NCBI GenBank assembly: GCA_946403845.1
Contig: CAMJBL010000003.1
Coordinates: 1 to 64,000, forward strand
DNA: 64,000 nt
From: an uncultured Prevotella sp.
Lineage (GTDB): Bacteria; Bacteroidota; Bacteroidia; Bacteroidales; Bacteroidaceae
Direction: 5' to 3'
How positions within the stretch are numbered: the stretch's first letter is position 1; every line of letters starts with the position of its first letter. Shown in pieces: positions 27,652 to 34,854 of the stretch. The notes beneath the pieces are model-generated. The model was not told where the DNA came from, did not search any database, and saw only the letters and a list, made by a program, of their open reading frames with translations. Both the position numbers and the translations under genes were made by a program.

Positions 27652-30291
27652 ATGAAAAAACTATTCTTTACGACTTTACTGACATTGGTATCAGTAGCAC
27701 TCGTAGCACAGACGCTACCGTATCAGAACCCGCAGCTCCCGCCCGCCCAGCGAGCCGATGACCTGCTCTCACGACTGACGCTCGAAGAGAAAGTGTCGCT
27801 GATGATGGACACGTCGCCAGCAATACCAAGGCTTGGCATTCCACGATTTCAGTGGTGGAACGAGGCACTTCATGGTGTAGGGCGCAACAGCTATGCCACC
27901 GTATTCCCTATCACGATGGCGATGGCAGCCTCTTGGGACGATGCCCTACTCCATCAGGTATTCACAGCCGTCAGCGATGAGGCACGTGTAAAGGCCCAGC
28001 AGGCCAAGCGCTCCGGCAATATCAAGCGCTACCAGAGTCTGTCGTTCTGGACACCGAATATCAATATCTTCCGTGATCCCCGATGGGGACGTGGTCAGGA
28101 GACCTATGGCGAAGACCCGTTCCTCACCTCGAAGATGGGCCTCGCCGTGGTCCGCGGCTTGCAAGGCTATACCTACGATGGAAAACCTCTAAGTGCCCCG
28201 AATACTCAGAGTAATCCGAATTCTCCTTATTATCGCAAACTCCTCGCTTGTGCCAAGCATTTCGCCGTCCATAGCGGCCCGGAATGGAACCGCCACACCT
28301 TTAATGTCGAGAACCTGCCTGAGCGCGATCTCTGGGAGACCTATCTCCCTGCCTTCAAGGCCCTCGTGCAGGAGGGAGAGGTGGCAGAAATCATGTGTGC
28401 CTACCAGCGCATCGACGGCCAGCCCTGTTGTAGTCAGACCCGCTACGAACAGCAGATTCTGCGCGATGAATGGGGCTTCGACGGCATCATCACCAGCGAC
28501 TGCGGTGCCGTCCGCGACTTCCTGCCCCGTTGGCACAACACGGCTAAGGATGGTGCCCAGGCCAGTGCCCAAGCCGTTCTGGCTGGTACCGATGTGGAGT
28601 GCGGTTCCGAATACCGGAATCTGCCTGCAGCCGTGCGCCGTGGTGATATCAAGGAGACCGACATCGACCGAAGCCTACGCCGTCTGCTCATCGCCCGTTT
28701 CGAACTGGGTGACTTCGACCCGGACGAGTTGAATCCCTGGACGAAGATCCCGGAGAGTGTCGTGGCCTCGAAAGAACACAAGCAACTTGCCCTCGACATG
28801 GCTCTTAAGAGCATCGTGCTCCTCAAGAATAACGGCGTTCTCCCTCTTACCTCTCACCTCTTACCTCTTACCTCTGATCTTGTCGTGATGGGTCCCAATG
28901 CTACTGATTCTATCATGATGTGGGGTAACTACAGCGGTTTTCCCACCCAAACGATTACCGCCCTCGAAGGTATCACTGCCAAGGCGAAAGCCCTCGATTC
29001 CAAGGCTAACGTGCGTTATATCCAAGGCTGCGGTCTCACCCGCAACGAAGCCTTTGAAAGTCGCATGCAGGAATTGCGCGACCCTTTAGGCAACAAAGGT
29101 CTGCAGGCCACCTATTGGAACAACACGAAGATGGAGGGCAACCCTGTTACAGTTGTCAGAATCGAAGGTCCCGTACGACTGAACAACGGTGGAAATACTG
29201 TCTTCGCCCCAGGTGTCAACCTCGAGCAGTTCTCTGCCCGCTATGATGCCACCTTCATCCCCACCCGTGACGAGACGCTCAGTTTCGAGATCAGTGGTGA
29301 CGACCGATTCCGTCTGCTCATCAATGCCGACACCGTGGTCAACCATTGGAGCGCCCGTCAGCGCATCCACAGTGGCAAAAAGGAACTTACCGTGAAGGCA
29401 GGTCAACACTATCGCATTCAGATCGACTATATGAAGGAAGAAGGCTATGCGGCCCTCAACTTTGATATCCGCTGCAAGGTGAATCCCACGCCCGAGCAGT
29501 TGCTGGCACAGATTGGCGAAACCCAGACCGTCATTTTCATCGGTGGTATCTCGCCCAGTCTGGAGGGCGAGGAGATGCGCGTCAGCGAACCCGGTTTCAG
29601 GGGTGGTGACCGCACGAGTATCGAACTGCCACAGGCGCAGCGCGACATTCTCGCCATGCTCCACAAAGCCGGCAAGAAGGTCATCTTCGTCAACTGCTCC
29701 GGCTCTGCAATAGGACTGTTACCCGAGACCGAATCGTGTGATGCTATCCTTCAGTGGTGGTATGGCGGCGAGCAGGGCGGTGCAGCCCTTGCCGACGTGC
29801 TCTTCGGCGACAAGAACCCCAGCGGCAAACTCCCCATTACCTTCTACAGGAGCACCGACGACCTGCCCGACTTCGAGGACTACACCATGGCGAACCGCAC
29901 CTACCGCTATTTCCGCGGCGAGCCCCTCTTCCCCTTCGGCTACGGTCTGAGCTATACCCAGTTCGAAATCGGCAAGCCCGTTTATAGCAATAATAAGGTT
30001 CGCGTGAGCGTGAAGAACACCGGCACCCGCCAAGGCCAGGAAACCGTCCAGGTCTACCTAAGAAACCCTAACGACCCTAACAGTCCCCTGAAATCACTCA
30101 AAGCCTATACGCAAGTCTCGTTGGATCCAGGTCAGACTAAGACCGTCACCATCGACTTGCCCCGTGCGCGTTTCGAGGGCTGGGATGTCAAGACAAACAC
30201 CATGCGCGTCGTTCCCGGCCGCTACGAGCTGATGGTCGGTTCGTCAAGTGCCGACCGTGACTTAAAGAAGATTGTGGTTAAGATCAAATAA
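27652..30291 (+). CDS. GH3 family glycosidase with inserted PA14 domain (beta-xylosidase/beta-glucosidase type)
   Basis: 879 residues. Signal peptide, GH3 N-terminal barrel (about 25-345) with FQWWNEALHGVGR, FWTPNINIFRDPRWGRGQET and GIITSDCGAV, in which Asp283 is the predicted nucleophile; GH3 C-terminal domain (from about 375) interrupted by a PA14 module (about 475-605); and an FN3-like end (about 790-879). WNEALHGV and the PA14 insertion are common in beta-xylosidase-type GH3s, so removal of xylose from xylogalacturonan is a fair guess, but beta-glucosidase cannot be excluded. Between the two GH3 domains a tandem repeat codes for LPLTSHLLPLTSDL, an unusual in-frame expansion. No C-terminal tag, so likely periplasmic. 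Confidence 0.9.
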   Translation: MKKLFFTTLLTLVSVALVAQTLPYQNPQLPPAQRADDLLSRLTLEEKVSLMMDTSPAIPRLGIPRFQWWNEALHGVGRNSYATVFPITMAMAASWDDALLHQVFTAVSDEARVKAQQAKRSGNIKRYQSLSFWTPNINIFRDPRWGRGQETYGEDPFLTSKMGLAVVRGLQGYTYDGKPLSAPNTQSNPNSPYYRKLLACAKHFAVHSGPEWNRHTFNVENLPERDLWETYLPAFKALVQEGEVAEIMCAYQRIDGQPCCSQTRYEQQILRDEWGFDGIITSDCGAVRDFLPRWHNTAKDGAQASAQAVLAGTDVECGSEYRNLPAAVRRGDIKETDIDRSLRRLLIARFELGDFDPDELNPWTKIPESVVASKEHKQLALDMALKSIVLLKNNGVLPLTSHLLPLTSDLVVMGPNATDSIMMWGNYSGFPTQTITALEGITAKAKALDSKANVRYIQGCGLTRNEAFESRMQELRDPLGNKGLQATYWNNTKMEGNPVTVVRIEGPVRLNNGGNTVFAPGVNLEQFSARYDATFIPTRDETLSFEISGDDRFRLLINADTVVNHWSARQRIHSGKKELTVKAGQHYRIQIDYMKEEGYAALNFDIRCKVNPTPEQLLAQIGETQTVIFIGGISPSLEGEEMRVSEPGFRGGDRTSIELPQAQRDILAMLHKAGKKVIFVNCSGSAIGLLPETESCDAILQWWYGGEQGGAALADVLFGDKNPSGKLPITFYRSTDDLPDFEDYTMANRTYRYFRGEPLFPFGYGLSYTQFEIGKPVYSNNKVRVSVKNTGTRQGQETVQVYLRNPNDPNSPLKSLKAYTQVSLDPGQTKTVTIDLPRARFEGWDVKTNTMRVVPGRYELMVGSSSADRDLKKIVVKIK

Positions 30292-30306
30292 GGAACAAAT
30301 AACGAT

Positions 30307-31458
30307 ATGTCCAAAAGAACAACAGCATTATTATTCCTTAGCCTGATACTCACGTTATCGGTATCGGCTCAGCAAAGGGAAAAATATGAATTTATGCGCA
30401 ATCTGCCAGTCTATGCCGACTCGCTGATTGCAGACCTGACATATCCCTTAGCCTGGGGCAACAGCGATATCCAGAATTTCAATGAGTGGAAGCGGGTGGC
30501 TCGCCAGAAGGTGTTCGACTGTATGCTGACGCCTCCACCGGCCCCCGCTGAGGGTTTCAATGCCAAAGTCCTCTATGAGGAACAGCGCGATGGCTACAAG
30601 GCACAAAAGATAGAAATCCAACTATCAAAATATTATAAGGTACCAGCCTACGTGCTGATACCTGATGGCAAAGGTCCCTTCCCTGCCATCAATGCCCTGC
30701 ACGACCATGGCAGTCACCTGATTATTGGTAAGGAAAAGATGATACGTCCATTAGCTTGCGAGGACTCAACGGTCATCAAGGATGCCGATGAATGGCTGTC
30801 GGGCTACGAAGGTCAGTTTTTCGGCGACTTTCTGGCACAGCACGGCTATGTGGTGTTCTCTGCCGATGCCCCCATGTGGGGAGAGCGCGGACAGAAAGAG
30901 GGTGCCAGGCGCGACCGCTATGATATGATAGCGGGCAACATGATGATGTACGGTATCGATCTCTCGGCCTATATGACCTACGACGATATAGCCGGAACAG
31001 AGTATCTGGCACAGATGCCCGAAGTGGATGCGACACGCATCGGCTGCACAGGTTGGTCGATGGGTGCCTATCGCGCCTGGATGCTGTCGGCACTGAGCGA
31101 CCGCATTAAAGTAGGCACATCCGTCTGTTGGATGGTGACAACCGACGAACAGATGGGATTCAAATACAGTCGCACGGAAAATGGCGGTTTCGCCAACTGT
31201 TTCCCTGGCCTTCGCCGATGGCTGGACTATCCGCACATTGCCAGCATCGCCTGTCCGAAGCCGATGCTGTTCATCAACGGTTCGCAAGATAAGCTTTTCC
31301 CTGTTGCCGGGGTGGAGAAAGCTTTCAGAATCATGCATGACACATGGAACAGTCAGGGAGCCGGAGACAAACTCGAAACAGAACTATGGGATATGCCACA
31401 CAGCTGTGGCAAGAAAGTTCAAGCTAAAGTCCTCGAATTCTTTCAGAAGCATCTTTGA
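30307..31458 (+). CDS. Exported alpha/beta-hydrolase esterase
   Basis: 383 residues with a signal peptide (LILTLSVSAQQ) and an alpha/beta-hydrolase fold of the dienelactone-hydrolase/acetyl-esterase kind. Nucleophile motif GCTGWSMGAY (Ser251), acid in FINGSQDKLFP, and base in MPHSCGKK; the oxyanion region is INALHDHGSH. Last gene of the PL1-PL10-GH3 operon. A deacetylase for pectin or xylan-like side chains is the likely role; the exact ester is not given by the sequence. Confidence 0.78.
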   Translation: MSKRTTALLFLSLILTLSVSAQQREKYEFMRNLPVYADSLIADLTYPLAWGNSDIQNFNEWKRVARQKVFDCMLTPPPAPAEGFNAKVLYEEQRDGYKAQKIEIQLSKYYKVPAYVLIPDGKGPFPAINALHDHGSHLIIGKEKMIRPLACEDSTVIKDADEWLSGYEGQFFGDFLAQHGYVVFSADAPMWGERGQKEGARRDRYDMIAGNMMMYGIDLSAYMTYDDIAGTEYLAQMPEVDATRIGCTGWSMGAYRAWMLSALSDRIKVGTSVCWMVTTDEQMGFKYSRTENGGFANCFPGLRRWLDYPHIASIACPKPMLFINGSQDKLFPVAGVEKAFRIMHDTWNSQGAGDKLETELWDMPHSCGKKVQAKVLEFFQKHL

Positions 31459-31534
31459 CATTTAAAGGGAAAAACATAAAAACTATACTATGATAGCTAT
31501 AGCATGTGTTAAGTAATTGGATTTTAGCAATTTA

Positions 31535-31570
31535 GGTTATAGCATAGTTTGTAAAAACTATGCTATAACC
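31535..31570. repeat. 16-bp perfect inverted repeat
   Basis: GGTTATAGCATAGTTT (31535-31550) and AAACTATGCTATAACC (31555-31570) with a 4-nt loop. It lies between the convergent esterase and VirE genes and may also terminate transcription, though no T-run follows. Related AACTATACTATGATAG sequence lies just upstream. Confidence 0.75.
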
Positions 31571-31585
31571 CTGCTATAATTGATG

Positions 31586-33715
31586 CTATTCCTCCTGACG
31601 GAGTATCAGATAGTAGCCGCGGATGCCAGTGTTGCCGCCTCGTGGCCAGCGGAGGTTCTTCAAAGCTTTGCCCAGGTTGGTCATGTTGGGAACATCATTG
31701 GCTTTCAGGTGCTTGGCAAGTTCCTTCTGAATGGCAGCGACGGTCCAGAGGTTCTCACGCTTGTGGTCTTGAGTAGGCACGAAAATGCTGGGCAGCACCG
31801 ACTCCATCGTTGACTCCTGTTGATACCGCATGTTGTGCTCTTGTATATCCTGCTCGTCATCGCTGGTGAACCAGTAGATGCAGTCGCTGCGGTTCAGTTC
31901 ATGGACAGCTTGGGCGAACATCTGCTTGTAGGGAATGCGGCCCGACATGTCCACCTGTCCCGTCACCTCGACGCAGAGGTAGCGGCGCGAGCCGTCACCA
32001 GAAGGCAGAGGCGTGGGATCGTTGGTGGTGGCGATGAACGAGCAGAGGCGCGGCGTCATGGTGTACTGGTCGGAGCGCATCTTGCGGATCTGCACATCCT
32101 TCTCCGTCAGCAGACGCTTGATCTTAGCCTGTTCACGGTCGGTCTTGGCATTGTACTCGTCGATGCACACCAGCCACATGCGCCCAAGCACGCGCTCCAC
32201 CTGTTCGGCATTGTCCATTTTGATGTCGTCCATATAGTATTCGCGCATCGATGGCGGCAGGATGTTCTTACAGAAATTCGACTTCTTGATGCCCTGTCCG
32301 CCGATGAGCATGGGCACCATCGAGTTGCCATAGTCGCGGTTGATGTCGAGGGCCTGGGCCACCATTGCCAGAAACCAGCGATGGAAATACTTCGGCCACA
32401 GCTTGTAGTTGGTGGGCAGGCGGCGGGCAAAGTCCTCAATGTAATTGGCACGACCATCCCACTGGCCACAGCCTGCCAGGAATTCGTGCACGGGATTATA
32501 GTCCTCGACATGGGCCGACTCCAGGTAGATGCGGATGTCGTTCATCCAGCTCTCGCCTCCCTCCTTCATCTGTTCGACGACGATCGATTTCAGCTGGCGG
32601 TCGGTCAGCGGCTGCCACGGTTTGAAGGTCAGGTCGTTGAGGCGGTATTCGGTCAGTTGCTTCACCACATTATAGCGCAGCTGGTAGCGGCGGCGGAAGA
32701 AGTCCTCGATGAAACGGATGATGCGCTCCTTCTCGTTCATCTGCGAGAGTGTCCGCCCGTTATAGGGTTTCTTGTAGGTCTCGCGGAACACCTTGCGGAT
32801 GACATCCAGCGAGAGCTGACGGAATCGCAGGTCCCAGTGGGTACGCATGATGCAGGCCTCTTCCTCCAAGTGCGCTTTCTGACAGTAGCCCGCCAATGCC
32901 ACTAAGCATTGCTCGTCGCATTCGGGCTGATCGTCCAGCGCCTTCGACAGACAGGTGTAGTACTCCATCTGTATGCGTTCGCGCTCGTCGTAGTCGGGAT
33001 ACCAAATGACGCGTCCGTCATCGTCGGCCTTCGTACCCTCGTAGGCCGTCAGCACGCTGCCTTCGCCGCGTATCACTGGTAACGTCAGGGCCTTGGGGTT
33101 GTAGTAAAGTTGCGGGTCGTAGCTCATGCGACAGCCGCGTGTCAGCGACTGTTCGCCCACCATCATGTCGCACATGGCCAGATTCATATAAATGCGTGAG
33201 GCACATTCGTGCGACGCCTTCAGAAACGCCAGATACTGGTCTGTATCCAGCCGGCGACTACGCCCTGCAGGTTTCCAAGGTCTTTCATTACCTTGGTACT
33301 GACAGCGCACCACCACTTTCAGCGTCACCCCGCTCACACCTGCAAAGGCCAGTAGCGTATAAGGCAGTTGTGCCACACGGGCCTTTATCTCTGCCACTTG
33401 GCGCGCACCGTTGGGACAGGGAATGCTGAGCAGCGTCAGCTGGGTGAAGCTGACAGGATGGTCGTAGCCCCGCCTGCTGAATATCGTCGAGAATACCAGA
33501 TACGGCAGATCGTCTGCATCCTCAATATAGTAGCGCGGCACGCCCTGAGCCTCGGCCAGCCGTGACTGCAGGGCAACAGCCCCTACGCGTTTGGCGGCAT
33601 CCTTCGTATCGTCCGAGCGCATCAGCTTCACGATGGCTTCGAGGTCTGTCGTTATGGGATTACCCAGTTCCCCGGCCATAGTCTTGATTTTCGTTATCTT
33701 TGTCATCTTTGCCAT
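31586..33715 (-). CDS. VirE-like primase/helicase-type protein (BT4734-like N-terminus)
   Basis: 709 residues. The N-terminal part (about 1-200) resembles the BT4734-like/VirE_N domain (LPYTLLAFAGVSGVTLKVVV). The C-terminal part (about 400-650) is a VirE/D5-type P-loop domain: Walker A region GGQGIKKSNFC, in which the usual GK is KK, and Walker B-like WLVCIDEYNA, then SFIATTNDPTPLPSGDGSRR as sensor and arginine-finger region. Proteins of this kind are widespread in Bacteroidetes, often next to HU-like genes, and are thought to be of plasmid or phage replication origin; the role is unproved. A minus -7 element (TATCTTTG, 33753-33746) precedes the start. Confidence 0.8.
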   Translation of the reverse strand: MAKMTKITKIKTMAGELGNPITTDLEAIVKLMRSDDTKDAAKRVGAVALQSRLAEAQGVPRYYIEDADDLPYLVFSTIFSRRGYDHPVSFTQLTLLSIPCPNGARQVAEIKARVAQLPYTLLAFAGVSGVTLKVVVRCQYQGNERPWKPAGRSRRLDTDQYLAFLKASHECASRIYMNLAMCDMMVGEQSLTRGCRMSYDPQLYYNPKALTLPVIRGEGSVLTAYEGTKADDDGRVIWYPDYDERERIQMEYYTCLSKALDDQPECDEQCLVALAGYCQKAHLEEEACIMRTHWDLRFRQLSLDVIRKVFRETYKKPYNGRTLSQMNEKERIIRFIEDFFRRRYQLRYNVVKQLTEYRLNDLTFKPWQPLTDRQLKSIVVEQMKEGGESWMNDIRIYLESAHVEDYNPVHEFLAGCGQWDGRANYIEDFARRLPTNYKLWPKYFHRWFLAMVAQALDINRDYGNSMVPMLIGGQGIKKSNFCKNILPPSMREYYMDDIKMDNAEQVERVLGRMWLVCIDEYNAKTDREQAKIKRLLTEKDVQIRKMRSDQYTMTPRLCSFIATTNDPTPLPSGDGSRRYLCVEVTGQVDMSGRIPYKQMFAQAVHELNRSDCIYWFTSDDEQDIQEHNMRYQQESTMESVLPSIFVPTQDHKRENLWTVAAIQKELAKHLKANDVPNMTNLGKALKNLRWPRGGNTGIRGYYLILRQEE

Positions 33716-33745
33716 GTGCTTCTATATAAATATGGATATACTCTG

Positions 33746-33753
33746 CAAAGATA
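33746..33753 (-). promoter_or_regulatory. -7 promoter element of the VirE-like gene
   Basis: TATCTTTG on the minus strand, 30 bp before the ATG at 33715. Confidence 0.55.
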
Positions 33754-33921
33754 CGAATAAACGAATGAAAAGCCAAAGAAAAATCCATCTTTTTCGCTTA
33801 TTTCTTGTCACCAGGCACCGCTTATCGTTCTAAAAGGGTGCTTGCAGGGGTGCGCAAGGCTTCCCGTCAGGTACGAGAGCGTGGCTAACAGGGGCGGAGA
33901 TGGTATCTCGCAGCCTTGCGA

Positions 33922-34009
33922 GCCTGCACAAAATACCTTGCGGGCATACGCAAAACACTTTGTCAGCCTACGCAAAACCTCAAAAGCGCATGCGCAAAAT
34001 GGAGACTGC
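33922..34009. repeat. Four-unit 22-bp iteron-like array upstream of the VirE-like gene
   Basis: Four abutting 22-bp units start at 33922, 33944, 33966 and 33988, each beginning GC(C/A)T(G/A)C(G/A)CAAAA. Conservation is strongest over the first 12 positions. The rest of the 424-bp gap (33716-34139) holds the VirE promoter and the TATAGCATAGTTTT copies, and no gene that I can support. Tandem 22-bp sites near a replication-type ATPase recall iterons; this is inference. Confidence 0.6.
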
Positions 34010-34030
34010 ATTTCGACTAAGAGCGATTAA

Positions 34031-34132
34031 ATTATAGCACAGTTATAGCATAGTTTTCAAAAACCATGCTATATGATAACTATATGAATGACAATCGATT
34101 ATTGACAGATATAGCACCTATAGCATAGTTTT
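34031..34132. repeat. TATAGCATAGTTTT repeat cluster, right flank of the cassette
   Basis: TATAGCATAGTTTT at 34044-34057, its near-perfect inverse AAAACCATGCTATA at 34060-34073, and a further direct copy at 34119-34132 next to the end of the HU-like gene. The same motif makes the hairpin at 31535-31570. Confidence 0.65.
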
Positions 34133-34139
34133 CGCATTT

Positions 34140-34763
34140 TTAAATCTCTGTATAGATGAATTCCTGGCCGCGTCGCGTTTTCAGGAGACGGGGATTTTCA
34201 CCCTCAGTCCATTGGTTCAGCTGCTTGCGGGCCGAGTAGTAGGTAAGGCCCGAAGTGCGGGCAAATGCGCCGACGGTGACATAGCCGTTATAGCGCTGCA
34301 GACAGTTCTGCAGATAATCGTCCAATCGTTTCTTGTCAGCCAGGAGTTCCTGTGTGTTGGTATTGTCGACACGTCGGAATCCGCTGTTCCACCTTTCGAG
34401 CGCCTCATCCCAGCGCTTGCCTGGCTGATAGTCAACGCCGTTGAGGCGGATGTCACGGGGCTTGACCTCATCAGGGTCGGTGATCTCGCGGGTCAGGGCA
34501 AGCCGTGGGGCAAACGAGCCGATGGGCGTGTCGACACGATAGCCCATGGCCATCAGTTCACTGGCTGCCCGGAGGAACACATCGAAGGCTCTGGACAGTT
34601 CACCGTAGCGCAGTCCGTAGTTGCGGCTGCAGAAGTTCTCCACGCCACTCATTGTCATCTTGTCCCTCAAAGCAGGCTTGGCGTAAACAATGTTCTTCCC
34701 ATCCCGGCCCTTGGCTGGTGTGGGGTGCACCTCAAAGGGCATTCCGTCTTTCTTCCTTGGCAT
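34140..34763 (-). CDS. HU/IHF-like DNA-binding protein with C-terminal winged-helix-like extension
   Basis: 207 residues. About residues 30-125 look like the divergent HU fold of Bacteroidetes (LSRAFDVFLRAASELMAMGYRVDTPIGSFAPRL, read in two parts). A C-terminal segment (about 150-207) with VGAFARTSGLTYYSARKQLN resembles a helix-turn-helix. The usual Bacteroidetes HU-like partner of VirE genes ends before this extension. Probably an architectural DNA-binding protein acting on the nearby repeats. A minus -7 element (34797-34790) lies 26 bp upstream. Confidence 0.65.
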   Translation of the reverse strand: MPRKKDGMPFEVHPTPAKGRDGKNIVYAKPALRDKMTMSGVENFCSRNYGLRYGELSRAFDVFLRAASELMAMGYRVDTPIGSFAPRLALTREITDPDEVKPRDIRLNGVDYQPGKRWDEALERWNSGFRRVDNTNTQELLADKKRLDDYLQNCLQRYNGYVTVGAFARTSGLTYYSARKQLNQWTEGENPRLLKTRRGQEFIYTEI

Positions 34764-34789
34764 ATTGCGTACCTTATTTTTTGATGATG

Positions 34790-34797
34790 CAAAGATA
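34790..34797 (-). promoter_or_regulatory. -7 promoter element of the HU-like gene
   Basis: TATCTTTG on the minus strand. It is divergent from the -7 element of the regulator gene about 45 bp away. Confidence 0.55.
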
Positions 34798-34841
34798 CGA
34801 ACTTTTTTTTGTTTTTTATTCGAATAATCGAATTTTTACAT

Positions 34842-34849
34842 TACCTTTG
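34842..34849 (+). promoter_or_regulatory. -7 promoter element of the propeller-AraC regulator
   Basis: TACCTTTG ends only 5 bp before the ATG at 34855, so the mRNA would have essentially no leader. No -33 TTTG at normal spacing is visible. Confidence 0.45.
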
Positions 34850-34854
34850 CAGTT

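Larger units (their letters stand above)
31479..34133. mobile_element. Putative repeat-bounded cassette carrying VirE-like and HU-like genes
   Basis: Two minus-strand genes of VirE/primase and HU type are bracketed on both sides by copies of TATAGCATAGTTT: as a 16-bp perfect hairpin at 31535-31570 on the left, and as a near-perfect hairpin (34044-34073) plus a further direct copy (34118-34132) on the right. The cassette separates the esterase gene from the regulator within the pectin locus. No transposase or integrase is present, and target-site duplications were not established, so mobility is inferred. Confidence 0.4.
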
